From: Endothia cerciana
Taxonomy: Eukaryota; Ascomycota; Sordariomycetes; Diaporthales; Cryphonectriaceae
Direction of reading: 5' to 3'
Length of the DNA stretch: 64,000 nt
Assembly (NCBI GenBank): GCA_026119935.1
Contig: JALRMH010000001.1
Span: forward strand, 1,612,001 to 1,676,000
The notes under the pieces are model-generated. The model was not told the origin of the DNA. It was given only the letters and a program-made list of their open reading frames with translations, and ran no database searches. Position numbers and translations under genes: made by a program. Numbering within the stretch: the stretch's first letter is position 1; every line of letters begins with the position of its first letter. Positions 31,777 to 42,974 of the stretch are shown piece by piece.

Positions 31777-32629
31777 ATGGACAAGCCCGTGGCCTTCCGT
31801 TCGCTCCCAATAGAGCTCCGCTTACAGAACCTCGGGAACACACCTCTGGGCCCCCCAGAGACCGGCGATTATGATGCCAGACTCCAATGCCGGCGCATTC
31901 ACGATGGGAGAATTATCCCGCGCTGCCATTCAAGGCTGGAACCTCCACCGTGGACGATATTGTTCGCTCAGCCCCGGCCCGCATCCTTTTTTTCTCCCCT
32001 ACAGTTTGCCGGCGTAATTATCCATCACCGACAGCACCTCTCCGTCGACCCATAGCACATCAGCTCCACGATGCCGGTGCCGCATCCTGCCTACACAACT
32101 CTTCCTCGTCAACCAGCAGATGTACCGCGAGGCGGTGGAGGTCTCCTATTCCAGCGCCCATCTGGACTTCTGCCAGGACAACCTCGGGTCGGTGCTATCC
32201 TTCCTCCGTGACGTGATCCCACGCGAGGGCCTATCACGCCTCCGGCGCATCGAGTTCACCATGACGGAAGCGTAGTGCGAAGGCCGGGCCGGTGGGGCCG
32301 TCGCCAGCGGCTATCCGGCCGGGATGCTCGAGGCGCAGATCGCGGTACCCTCCTGGGGTGGTGGTCCGCCGCCGAACCCCGACTACAGGACTGACTGGCG
32401 GGTGGTTCTGGCCCTTCTCGCCTCGCATGCGGACTTCCTCCGTCTCAGCATCACAGTGAACATGAGCGACTGCTCCTGGACGTTTGTAGAGGATACCCTA
32501 ATATTGGTTGAGTCTCCTGACTTGTCGATGTTCCAGTTCATTTATGACTTTTATATCGACGTGACGACCGCAATGTGCACGCTGAAAGGGCTCGCCGCGG
32601 TAATGTTTGAGCCCTCTGCGTTTAAATAG
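31777..32629 (+). pseudogene. F-box-like protein pseudogene
   Basis: Starts MDKPVAFRSLPIELRLQ, the usual beginning of an F-box-type motif in fungal proteins, and continues PPETGDYDAR. The frame breaks near 32055, and the continuation lies in another frame: TQLFLVNQQMYREAVEVSYS, then NLGSVLSFLRDV and GLSRLRRIEFTMTEA. There a TAG at 32273-32275 interrupts what reads on as CEGRAGG, and the frame then runs to 32629. The stop fits a CAG-to-TAG change (related proteins commonly read MTEAQCEG, from memory). At least one frameshift plus one nonsense codon make it non-functional. Exact limits are uncertain. Confidence 0.65.
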
Positions 32630-32881
32630 CTAAAGCCTTGGCTGGAAAGAGAGGTGCATGAATATAACAAAGAGCCAACCTTTCAGACGGCTCTAACCAA
32701 GAGACTTTGGCAGAACTTATGGCGGCGGCCTCGCTGCTACCAGGTGGTCGTCCCGCCCTGGCATGATTTGGACCAGAGGCTGGAGGGGTCAAATAACCAG
32801 CCAGATCGATAGAGATTTTTCATCTCCACAGGATTCGGAAATGACGATGCTCGCTGTTCGACAGATGTCCAAAAGAATACC

Positions 32882-33007
32882 AGCGAGACACGCTTACCTC
32901 CAACCGTGACGGGCTCCCTGGCGTGGTCGAAGTTGGATTGCAACACGACATGCTAGCGAGGCACAGTCACTACCAACCGTGACTTTCTCGCTAGGTCGAA
33001 GAGGCAT
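32882..33007 (+). repeat. Diverged repeat copy A, with an internal 73-nt tandem period
   Basis: AGCGAGACAC at 32882 recurs as AGCGAGGCAC at 32955, and CAACCGTGAC at 32901 recurs at 32974, giving a 73-nt tandem period. Bases 32906-33007 align with 29657-29750. Substitutions are dominated by transitions. Confidence 0.65.
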
Positions 33008-33143
33008 TCTGAATCGTATACTATCTCCCAGGTCTATAGAAGTAGAGCCTTAACCTTCTTCTAGTAGCGTAATACGTATTGGAACAAGCTAACACTGTTC
33101 ACACACGACATACTGCCATTTCGTGTCTTCACAAACGCCCAAG

Positions 33144-33703
33144 ATGCGCATATGCAATCTCGTGATCCTCACCGCTACCTATGTGGTCCACACCACCGCT
33201 ACTCCTTCTACTGGCGCTGTCTCTCTGGCGCGCAGTGACGATACACCTGTCAGTACTCTTCCGGCAGGCCTGACGGAGGAGATGCCAGCCCCCAGCGAAC
33301 GTCTCCTCCCAAAACCTCGGTGGATTAGGACTAATCAAACCTTTGAGTTTTTCAGGACAAGATCTGGTGTAACATCCAAGACTTCCAGCCAGCCAGCTTC
33401 GGCTACAGTCAGAGAAACATTGGCCACCTCGACGGTGGCAACACGACTGTGCCATGGCAGCCTGGTAGGGGCAAATGTTTGCTGGTCACCTGTCAGTACT
33501 CGTCCGGAATTTATCTCTGCAACGACAACCAGCACGATATCACCATCGAGAACAGCCTCATTGCTAGCTACGCCAAGAGCATCCTGAACAATGCTAGTTG
33601 CAGCTCGTACCCTCAGTCCGACAACCACCAGGTCCAAGGTCAGGCTTTTGACGTTGGCTTTTGGAACGTCATTGTCGGCTTGGCAGATGGAGAGTCTTGT
33701 TGA
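33144..33703 (+). CDS. Small secreted Cys-rich protein, 150 aa, candidate effector-like
   Basis: Exons 33144-33248 and 33356-33703 (intron GTCAGT...TTTTCAG) total 453 nt and are in phase 0. An N-terminal hydrophobic signal (MRICNLVILTATYVVHTTA) is followed by a short propeptide-like part and a mature region with about seven cysteines: KIWCNI, KCLLVTC, IYLCNDN, ASCSSYP and a C-terminal GESC. It also has the patterned strand segments GYSQRNIGHL and HDITIENSL. The YLCND pattern is familiar from small secreted ascomycete proteins, but I assign no named family. It lies in the patch with two pseudogenes and transition-rich repeats, a setting common for effector candidates. No further function can be read. 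Confidence 0.72.
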
Positions 33704-34316
33704 AAGCTAAGCTATGAACATAGACACTCGGGGACCGTCGTCAGGATCTTGAGAACAGTGAATTAGTATCCTAAGTAGTATCTTCACTGTAAGGTTATAT
33801 GCTCTTCTAGATACAAATACGTGGGCGAGCTTCAGCTGCTAGGGAATGAGGAAGAGAACACCCAAGGCAAACAGGTCTATGAAAATAAGGATGTTCCGTG
33901 GGACAGGTACTGATCAGAACAATTGCTGATATGTCGCAAGAGACTTGCTGCCTTTACCCTAAAACCTTGCCTCTGTCGTTCCCGACCCTGGAAAGAAGTT
34001 GGGACAGTCTGCCACGAACGAAACTGAGAGACGTGAAGGGTTTTCTACTCTCACGAGTACTTTCTGGGATCAAATGAAACCGTCCTCGGTAAGCAATCAA
34101 AGATTGGATTGTTTATTGCATAGAAAGGAAGCAAGGGGGGAAGTTTGGGTTAATGTGGCTGATGTGTGGAAATCGTGTGGTCCAAATGGAGTTGGCAGGG
34201 GTGACCCCAGCTCAGAACTGCAGTGGGGCACGTCTTTATCTTATCAGCCGAATTTCCAGAAATTCTAACTCCATGGTCAAACTTGGGCACCAGACAATTC
34301 ATGCGCTGCAGCAACA
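33704..34316. other. Intergenic, upstream of RPC40
   Basis: No gene supported. Marks the border between the decaying accessory patch and the housekeeping block. Confidence 0.4.
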
Positions 34317-35518
34317 ATGGCACCCATAATAGTCCCAACCCAAGAGGAGCTTGACCGCCGAAAGGTGAGTCCTTGACCAGTCCTAAATCTAATCCAGTTC
34401 CTGGCTTGCTGACCCACGCGCGCCCCGGCGCGCATGTCCAGGTCGTCGGCATCAACGCAGAAACCATCACCAACGTAACCTCGACCGACTTTCCGGGCCA
34501 CTACCCAGGCGAGGACAATGCCTGGGACATCGACGTCTTCCGTTCGCAGTTCAAGGTCGTCTTCCACTCCAACGGGCAGCACGACGCCTCCTTCTCGCTC
34601 ATCGGCCTCGACGCCTCAATCGCCAACGCCTTCCGGCGCATCCTGATCGCCGAGATCCCGACCCTCGCCATCGAGGACGTGTGGGTTAACAACAACACGT
34701 CCGTCATCCAGGATGAGGTGCTGTGCCACCGCCTGGGCCTCGTCCCGTTCAAGGGCGGCAAGAGTGGCATCCACGAGTGGATGAGGTGGTACAAGAAGCC
34801 CGGCTCCGACGAGGAGCCCTTCGCCAACAGCATGGACTATAACACCGTCAAGCTCGAGCTCGACGTCGAGTGCACGCGCAACCCCGATGCGCAGCCCGGC
34901 GAGAAGGACCCCAAGAAGCTGTTCAACCATGCCCACGTCTACGCCAGCGACCTCAAGTTCGTCCCCGTCGGCCGCCAGGAGGAGTTCTTCTCTGGCCCCG
35001 AGGCGATCGAGCCTGTCCATCCCGACATCCTTATTGCCAAACTGCGGCCTGGCCAGGCGATCTCTCTGATGGCGCACATGCACAAGGGTATAGGCGCAGA
35101 CCACGCCAAGTTCTCGCCTGTCGCGACGGCCTCGTACCGCCTGCTGCCGCTCATCAACATCACCAAGCCCATCTACGGTGCGGATGCCGTGAAATTCCAG
35201 AAGTGTTTTGCCGAGGGTGTCATCGGCTTGGAGAAGGTCACCAAGAGCGATACACGGGAGCACCCGGAGCTGAAGGGCCACGAGGGTGAGATGAAGGCGG
35301 TGGTGAAGGATTCAATGAAAGACACGGTTAGTAGGGAGTGCTTGCGACACCCGGAGTTTGTGGATAAGGTCAAATTGGGTCGTCAGAGGGATCACTTCAT
35401 CTTCCAAATCGAGTCGACTGGTCAGTGGGACTCGGACGAGTTATTCATGGAGTCCGTCAAGTTGCTTAGGACCAAGTGTGAGCGGTTCGAGAAGCAGCTC
35501 ACGTACATGGCGCAGTAG
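34317..35518 (+). CDS. RPC40: RNA polymerase I and III subunit AC40, 374 aa
   Basis: Shared alpha-like subunit of RNA polymerases I and III (RPAC1/AC40), which pairs with AC19 to nucleate assembly in the nucleus. Exons 34317-34364 and 34442-35518 (intron GTGAGT...GTCCAG) total 1125 nt. The N-terminus PTQEELDRRK joins VVGINAETITNVTSTDFPGH. The alpha-motif follows: FSLIGLDASIANAFRRILIAEIPT, here given in two parts as SLIGLDASIANAFRR and IAEIPTLAIEDV, then VLCHRLGLVPFKG. Later come AHMHKGIGADHAKFSPVATA, RECLRHPEF and FQIESTGQWDSDELF. Length is normal for the family. Confidence 0.97.
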
Positions 35519-35759
35519 TGATCGGCCAGCACTCGAGCTTTTTCCCTTGCCACTGTCTAGCATTCTGGTCCGGCGTCAGGAGTACGAAAAAGGAACAGGG
35601 TTACTGGTCAGTAGAGAACTCTGAATTTGATGATCATCGCTTTTCGTCCATTGGCTGTGCCCACGGGCACTCAGCCACTTCAACTCTAGAGCTATCTATG
35701 GCGGTGCCCCAACTCAGACTAAGCAGAATGAAGGCTGGGTAGTCTTGCTCGTATGCTAT

Positions 35760-35927
35760 CTACTCCTCGTCTATTTTCGTTGACTCGAGCATCGCGTCCA
35801 GACCTGGGATTTGTAATACCTTCCTCCTCTTTCCATCCTCGGGCGGGCTCGACCCCAGCGACTTGGGCCTCTCGCGCTTCTCCAACTCGGGCGCCTTAGG
35901 CTTCTCGAACAGCTTCGCGCCGGCAGC
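35760..35927 (-). other. Open frame directly after the UBA3 stop codon (55 codons)
   Basis: Following the TAG at 35930-35928 the same frame continues without a stop for 55 codons, ending at TAG 35762-35760. It encodes a Lys/Glu/Pro-rich sequence including AGAKLFEKPKAPELEK and RRKVLQIPGLDAML. It may be a C-terminal extension lost to a nonsense change, a read-through extension, or chance. Confidence 0.4.
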
Positions 35928-37478
35928 CTAGGCTTGCTTGAAGCGAAGAATGAACCTGAAGGTCGCCACGAATGCAGGATCTGTCACAGAGATCTCCCAA
36001 CCACTCTCAAGTCCCAAGTCCTTCAATGACTTGACCAGGTTTGGCCTCGTCTGCTCTTCCAAGCTCTTGGGGGACTGCATGTATAGTGTCTTGCCTTCCG
36101 CACGGATCGATGGTCTCCTCAGCTGAGCCCCCGGCCGCTCCGCCAGCGTATCAATCAGGTCCTGTAGAGTCCACTTCGGGTCCACATCAAACGGCCGTGC
36201 GAGGGTACCGCAGACGGGACAGTCGTCCTTCTTCTCGTGTTTGAAGGTGTATGTGTAGATGCCCTCGTTGCCCGAGTACATCATATAATTCTCTTCCATG
36301 CCAAGGGATGGCGCGCAGGAGCTTGCGATCTTCAGCGCCTCGTTGCAACAGCTGGCGGCGATGATGGCGTTGGTGGAGGCGATGGCGGGGATGATGTTCT
36401 TGACGACGCCCTGAGTGAGGGAATAGGTGACACCGGGAATTTTGAACTCTTGCGCTCGTGTCAGGGCCTTTTGGTACAGCCAGGTGATGTGCTCCGGATC
36501 ATCCTTGTCGAGCTTGGGAAACGGCTTCTCTTTGTCCCACGCTATGACATGCGCCCACTCGATACAGTGCTCGGGTTGTCGAGGTATTGATGCGAGGGTG
36601 CAGAGGGGTACGGCTGCTCGCGGCGCGAACATGTCAAGCTGGCATTCAATGCAAGACGTCACGGTAGGGAAGATGACTCTCGATTGACCCTTGAAACCTG
36701 AACAAAGCGTCAGCGATGCCTTCTTGCTTCTGATAGGCCCAACAATTTCCTACCTTCTGTGCCTCCATCTATGAGCGGCTTGAGGGAATCAGGGTTATCC
36801 TCGTCCACCATATTAATCAAAGTCGCGTTAATCCACCGCCTTGCTTCTATACTGTCCAAGCCGCAGACCACGATCGCGAACCTCATGTAGAAGTCCTCAT
36901 CGAAATCCTGTATACGATTGTTGTGCGGTGTGATCTTGACTCCCTTGACTCTGCGTTCGACGAATCTGGCCGCGCACTCCGCTTTTGACTTGCCCACGTC
37001 GTCTTTTCGAAAGAGGAACTGTCGGTTCAGGTTCGAGATGTCGATCGTATCTACCGCCAATATGTCAGTCCAGCATTGCTAACGGGCCACAAGAACTAAT
37101 CATACCCATATCAATGACATGTATGTCTTTGAAGCCTGAAAGGGCCAGGTCCTTCAGAATCTCGCACCCAAGACCACCAGCGCCGCTGAAATCATCGTGA
37201 GAAGGAGCCTGAGCCGTACCCTGTAGAGGAGGACGCTTACATGACCCTGATCGGGTTTGTCAGCAGCCTGCACGTTCTTGTCGATATTGGACCCTTACAA
37301 GATCTTCATGGTATCCATAGTCTCGGTCACGACGGATCCGTCGAAGGCTTCGTCAGTGAAGGGGCCCTTGACCGTTCGTATCCTGTCTAGATGCTGCCTG
37401 CGGGATGTTCAATATTAGTGTCGACAACTCAATGGCGGCGGTCAGGGCAGCTACCTACCATCTCGAAGTTGCCGCCAT
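35928..37478 (-). CDS. UBA3: NEDD8-activating enzyme E1 catalytic subunit, 423 aa
   Basis: Catalytic half of the heterodimeric E1 that activates NEDD8/Rub1 for cullin modification. Exons 37478-37459, 37397-37299, 37246-37241, 37185-37106, 37050-36754, 36697-35928 total 1272 nt. The third exon is just GGTCAT, which completes the ATP-binding motif KILVIGAGGLGCEILKDL. Next come DTIDISNLNRQFLFR, CGLDSIEARRWIN, the region with the catalytic cysteine (AVPLCTLASIPRQPEHC), GVVKNIIPAIASTNAI, a zinc-type CPVC and the ubiquitin-like E2-binding tail ending FRFILRFKQA. Divergent from TEL2, with a 406-bp shared promoter. The in-frame sequence after the stop is listed separately. Confidence 0.96.
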
Positions 37479-37884
37479 TTTCACAGTGTATGATACCTCC
37501 TTTGCTCCTCCCAGCGGAAAATAAAGGAATGATGCGTGATTGAAGAGTGGAAGAAGAGCGGTCTCTTGGAGGTTGGAGAGGGGCGAGGGGTTGTAGCTTG
37601 TAGCTCTTATCAGTGATAAGCCCTACGTTTAATATCTGCCGCAGCTTGCTGCCTTGTTTCTTACAGCAATCAGCCTTTTCGTCAACTCATCAAGGCCACG
37701 ACAAAAAGGCGCGTCCTTATTCTTCTATCTGTATCTTTGGTTCAAGGCTTCTTCTTCCTTCTTCTGCTCTTTTCAGCTGTGAGACCTTCACACTTGTGAA
37801 GGAACACATCCATGGAGGGGCTGCAGAGAGGGGACCAGGGAGTCAGGATCACCACCTAGACAAGATCCGACAAGACCCGACAAG
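37479..37884. promoter_or_regulatory. Shared divergent promoter of UBA3 and TEL2
   Basis: 406 bp head-to-head spacer. No clear TATA box and no gene; C/T-rich stretches near both starts as is usual for housekeeping fungal promoters. Confidence 0.4.
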
Positions 37885-40800
37885 ATGGATGAGCTCCTGA
37901 GTCCTGCTCACAGGACTCACTACAGCGCTAGTGACAACAAGAAGCCTCTGCTGCAGGAAGTTCCGGCTCTGCAACAAAAACACTCTGTCACATCGACCTT
38001 CGAAGCATCTTCTATAGAGGATGTCGTTGAGGCCTTGAACAGCGAGCCCGAATACGATACCCTGATTGCAGTACTCAGGCTGCTGGTTCATGATGGTCAG
38101 AAACTTGGAGGTTTCAAGATTGGTTCACCTGCCCCTGGAGCCGCGAAAATCGTCCAGATTCTGGTCATGGAAATTGTCCCAAATTACTGGACTGTGCTCA
38201 AGGAGTCATCTCCGGAGGGCGGAAACGCAGACCTAGACCTCTTGCTCGATGCCTTGAGAAACCTGGCCGGACTGAATGCGATCCTCCTCCGTATGCGCCG
38301 GCATATACAGGAGAAGAAAGGCGAGGTTCCGGAAGCCAAACGGCCAGATATTTTGCTGGACCTCAAGACTGAGCTCGAGGTTCTCAGTGCGGTTCTGAAT
38401 GGACATGACCGCGTCGTGGGCATGTGGACAGCCATGTCTGATAGCGTGGATCCTGTGAAACGGCGCATCATGTCGAAAGAACTTATCAGCACTCTCGGTG
38501 GAGGGCGCATCGTATCGCTGTCTGCTGAAGCGGAGGCTCTCATACCTCAGGACGCCCGGGGTAAAGACACCTGGACCGCTGGTGGTGTAGAGTACTCGGG
38601 ATGGCTTGCTCGCAATATCATTACGTGGTCAAATCAGGCGCATGTGCTCGAGGAAAAAAAGATGGCGGCAGATCTCCTATCAAAAGCAATGCACTTGGGA
38701 TACTCTGGTAGGATTAGACAGCCAACTTGCTTGATTGAACGATGCTAACACCACGCAGATACTATCATCAAAATCATCGTCTCGGATCTGGTCAACGAAA
38801 ACCAGCGGGACAAGGGTATCAGCGCCATGTTCAGCAACCTTCCTCACTCACAACAACGTACGACCTTGTTCGGTTTGTTGAAGTCTCTTTCCGAGTCCTA
38901 CCTTAACGACCTGGGCGCCTCTGATGCCCCCTCGGACCAAAAGATCATCTCAGCGGCGGCAGGAGTGGTGAAACAACTTGTTGAAGATGAGCCCAAGTGC
39001 GCGTCTCATCTGGTCACCTGGTTGACAAGTGCTACTGGAGCTGGGCTTGGCGATGCTATCGGCATCCGGCGTGCAGTCTTCGCAGTCCTGGCCACGGTTA
39101 AAGACGACATCATCACAGTCTTCGAGAAAAGTCTGAATCAGTTCGGCGACTATCTGTGCATCAGGCACACTCCCATGTTACAGCAAGAAGTGCACGCCCA
39201 GGTACTATTACTCAGTGCCGGCTATTTGCAGAGACTAGTACCTCTGAAGTTGGCATTGCGGATCAGGGGTGGCACCTTCATGCATATGATTTCGAAGAGA
39301 CTCGAAGCCTCCCAAACCAGAGCCCGTTTGCTGGGTATGATCGTTGGCGAGGCGCTCTCGCAGCTGGTGGAGAAGAGCGACAAGAGGCTCGATTTCAAGA
39401 TGGAGGAGACGAAGTCGGAAGAGGCCCTCTGGTACAAGAGCTTGGTTGAAGTGTCAGATGCTGTCGGCCCAATAGATCCGCTGAGATCAAGCTCACGGCA
39501 AATTCAAGACGGTCGAGTAAAGACTGACAGACAACCGAAAATTCCCTTCCCAGCTCCCAAACCGGCTCCATCGGTCAGCACAGCAAAGGCCATCATCGAG
39601 GAGGTAGACTCTGATGAAGGGATGGAAGACGATATAGTACCACTGAAGAAGCCCGACGACGATGAAAAGGACTCCGACGATGATCCGGAGACAGTGAGAA
39701 AGGACAAACCAAAAGCTCCTGTCTACGTACGAAGTCTCATCACATACCTTCGGGACACTGAGAACTACGACCGCCAGAAGCTAGCGCTGACAACAGCGCC
39801 GACGTTAATACGGCGGAAGGCGAATTTTGGAACTGAAGTCAAGGAGCATGCTGAGGAGCTTGCGACGCTCTTGGTAGGACTGCACGACAAATTTGACTTC
39901 GACAGCTTCGACGATCTGAGGCTGCAGGGCATGATAGCCATCATCGTGGCTCAACCACAAAAAATGGGTCCGTGGTTCGGCAAGACCTTTTTCGATGGCG
40001 ATTACTCGGTGGCACAGAGAGTCTCGGTTCTTACCGTCCTCGGTCTCAGCGCTCGTGAGCTGGCTGGATTTATCACTTCCGAATACGCATCGACAACCTC
40101 TTTCCCTTCCAAGACGCTCCCTGAGCGGATGAAGAAGCTCTACGTCGATGATGCAACCTCTGGCAACCAACTGCCGTCGTCATCAACGCTGAAGGCGCTA
40201 CGTCTCAATGCTTTGGAAACCATCTCCAAGTCTCTCATGTCCGACTTCATGGCACCGATAGCGGCCAACGCCGCAGACACAGCAACCGGTCCAGACGTCC
40301 TGAAACTCTCGACGTTCACATCTCGCCTGGAACAACAAAAGAACTCCGTGTCAAAATCCAGAGCAAAACCTCGCGTCCGCGCCATCCCCAACACAACTGC
40401 CCAACTCATCGCCACGTCCTTCTTCTTCCCTCTCACAGCCCGCTTCCAATCGGCCCTTCATTCGAGTGCCGGCCGCGCACGAGGCATCATCTTCCAACCC
40501 TTTCTCCTCTCGCTCTACCTCAAGACTCTTGCCCTGCTCCTGCACGCCGCGGGGCCAAGTACCCTCGCCTTGCCGGACATGACCACCGAAATGTGGGGAA
40601 TCCTGCTTGGGAGTAGTATTCGAGCGCACGCCGTGGGCGACCTGGGGGTCACGCACGCCATATTCTTTGCTTTATTGACGATGCTGGAGGTCAATGGCGA
40701 CAGAATGAGGGATATCTGTCAGACTATGAGCAGGGAAGTGATCGAGACCCAGGAGTGGGTTGTCCAGGTGTTTCATGGCATCAGGGGCGAAGACGGCAGT

Positions 40801-40905
40801 GGGGAAGAGGCGGAGGTTAAGGCATTGGCGGCGGGTTGTTTGTTGAGAATCAACGAGGGGATGGAAAAGTATCGAATGCTACTGATGGGGGATATGATCG
40901 GGTAG
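37885..40905 (+). CDS. TEL2: Telomere length regulation protein Tel2, 989 aa
   Basis: Tel2 works with Tti1 and Tti2 to mature PIKK kinases (Tor, Mec1/ATR, Tel1/ATM). Exons 37885-38707 and 38759-40905 (intron GTAGGA...CACGCAG) total 2970 nt. The protein is an alpha-helical repeat protein, as expected for the family. A central acidic linker contains EEVDSDEGMEDD and DSDDD at about residues 579-583. The latter matches the CK2-phosphorylated DSDD-type motif through which Tel2 binds the R2TP co-chaperone. The conserved C-terminal domain follows: PVYVRSLITYLRDTENYD, APTLIRRKANFGTEV and VSVLTVLGLSARELAG. Length is typical of fungal homologues. Confidence 0.95.
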
Positions 40906-41393
40906 TTCGGGGCTGAGGAAGAGATATGATGAAGGCTTGCTGGAGCCATGGCTGAGGGAAACCCTTGAGTATTGGAGGCGAATGATCAGACACAACTCTA
41001 TGATCTAGGGGGTTTTCTCGTGATAGCGAGATCGAAGCCGGACACGCCTGTCATAAGAATCCCTAACACAGCTTGAAAAGTCATGATGCCACATTCAGAA
41101 CATCAGATCAAGCCTGGCCGTGTCCCTAATCTTCTTTCCTTTTCTCCTTTTCTAGGGTGAAAGTCGTTTGGAAGGCTGGGGGGGGGGGCGGTGGTCCCAT
41201 GTTCTGCCTTCGGTGCCGCCTCGGCCGAAGTCGGCATCTCCCAAACTTCTTACAAATCAACGGCAGGCAAGAGGGAGGTGAGCTCATAGAGCGACTCACG
41301 CCATTGTTCTTTTTCTTCTTTTGCGGCCGACGCTTCCTCGACAGGCAGTCTTTTCTTTCCCACACTCGTTTGCACAGACAAGATTTCCAGAAA
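40906..41393. other. Intergenic, COX17 upstream region
   Basis: No gene supported. A G run of 11 lies at about 41178-41188, and a T/C-rich leader precedes the COX17 ATG. Confidence 0.4.
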
Positions 41394-41815
41394 ATGGCTT
41401 CGCCGGTATCCACGCGTGAGTACGAGACGCTCAACTCCACCTCGCGCATCGCAGCTGATGCCCCCCGTCCAGCGATGCCAGCGGCCACCGCTGCAGCGCC
41501 ATCTAGCGCGCCAGCGATCAACAACGACGCCGCTGCTGCCCCGAAGCCGAAGGTATGATCTATCCATCCGGTGCCAAAAAAATTCAAATAAAAAATAAAA
41601 TCACATTGTCGAGTTGCGAGGGGGCTATGGGAGATCTCTCATGCTGATTCGGGTTTTCATCGCCTTCTGCACAGCCCTGCTGCGTCTGCACGGACGAGAA
41701 GTCGAGACGGGACGAGTGCATGCTCTTCTCGAAGGCTGCCGACCCGGTCAAGGACTGCCGGTCCACGATCGATCAATACCGGAGCTGCATGAAGGGTTTC
41801 GGCTTCGAGGTATAA
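41394..41815 (+). CDS. COX17: Cytochrome c oxidase copper chaperone, 99 aa
   Basis: Carries Cu(I) in the mitochondrial intermembrane space to Sco1 and Cox11. Exons 41394-41552 and 41675-41815 (intron GTATGA...CTGCACAG) total 300 nt. An Ala/Pro-rich N-terminal extension precedes the conserved core: KPKPCCVCTDEKSRRDEC, FSKAADPVKDC and IDQYRSCMKGFGFEV. The CC pair binds copper and the CX9C spacings form the disulfide hairpin used in Mia40 import. A GTGAGT inside exon 1 (41415) could serve as a donor, but no conserved sequence requires it. Confidence 0.95.
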
Positions 41816-42349
41816 CGGCGCGACCGAACGTTCCGGGAAGTCATCGCGGGTGATTGGGGAAGCAAGAGACGGGCACGATCCCGTGCCAAAGGCGCAACAT
41901 TTAGGTCCGCCCAAAAAAATAAAATAAAATAAAATGAAAGAGGGGGGGCAGGGGGCATGCATTGTCACGGCGTAAATATGATACCAATGAAAGGGGTAAT
42001 AGAAGGCCTTTTTCTTTCCCCTCAACAATAGGTGCAAATCAAACGGTGCATATACAGTGAATTTTGGGTCGAGTAGTGACGTTGGTTTTTTTTTTGTGTC
42101 GTCTTTCGATCCTCAAAAAGCAAGGGGCCCGTCCCGAACGCCTCAATACAGCAAAGGGTATCATCCGCTGAAGCAAAGAATATTCATAGATGCCCATTCC
42201 ACAGCCGCCAGATCGCTCTCCATTCCCATTTTCCCCACATACTTTCAGGCACTTCTCCGTGACCCGTCAGTCTGCTGGCCCAAATCAGTCCCCAGTAACA
42301 GCATGTGTATACCAACCACCGCTCGCATCGGTCTTGTTCGTTTGCAAGA
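41816..42349. other. Convergent 3' spacer with AAAAT repeats
   Basis: Between COX17 and the convergent coiled-coil gene. Holds an AAAAT pentanucleotide run at about 41913-41935, which resembles a polyadenylation region, and no gene. Confidence 0.45.
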
Positions 42350-42974
42350 TCAGGTATCGATCCTGGCCTTCTTTAGAGGACGAGGCTGACCCAGGGCCTG
42401 CTTCTGCCCCGACACAGGCGTGGCAAGCGACTGCGCCTTCTCGAGCCGGTACTGGTAACCTCTGTCCAACATGGCGGCAAGGTTTCTCGCTCCGCGCTGG
42501 AGCTCGCCGAGTCTCTCGCGGACGAGCTGGTCGATGCTGTCCCGCACCGCAACTGCCGCCTGCAGGCGGTCGACCTGCTGCTGACTGATAGAGGCACTAC
42601 AAGTTCTCTGGTCAGCACCAGTAGTCCAGACAACGCGGTGTCCGCTCACGAGCGCAGATGACTAACAGTCGATGGGTATGCGCCTCGACTGTCTGCTCGA
42701 TGCGCCCGTGCAGGTCGGCGAGCTTCTTGTCGAGGTCCTTCTGCAACTGGGCGCGCTTCTTCTCGCGGTCTTTGCGGATCTGATGACAAGATGGGGGAGC
42801 ACCGTCAGACGAGATGGTCGGGAGTCCAGAGAAAGAGCAAGCGCAAAAAAATGGGAGGCATCATCAACATGGCGGCGATACCTTGTCCAGCTCCTGCTTG
42901 GTCTCGACCATCCTGCTCACGCTGATCTCCTCGCTGGAAGAGTCGTCCACAGCGGCGCGCTTGCGTGGGGCCAT
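42350..42974 (-). CDS. Uncharacterised small coiled-coil protein, 150 aa
   Basis: Exons 42974-42882, 42779-42667, 42596-42350 total 453 nt with consistent phase (introns GTATCG...ATCAG and GTTAGT...TTGTAG). The N-terminus MAPRKRAAVDDSSSEEIS looks like a basic nuclear signal followed by an acidic Ser cluster. The middle (KIRKDREKKRAQLQKDLDKK ... LHGRIEQTVEAH) and QQQVDRLQAAVAVRD are strongly heptad-like, and the C-terminus is basic (RPLKKARID). Probably a nuclear coiled-coil subunit of a larger complex; that is inference. I do not recognise the family. Confidence 0.8.

Noticed and set aside
34616..35281. 221-codon minus-strand ORF
   Set aside because: Antisense shadow of RPC40, explained by GC-rich third positions.
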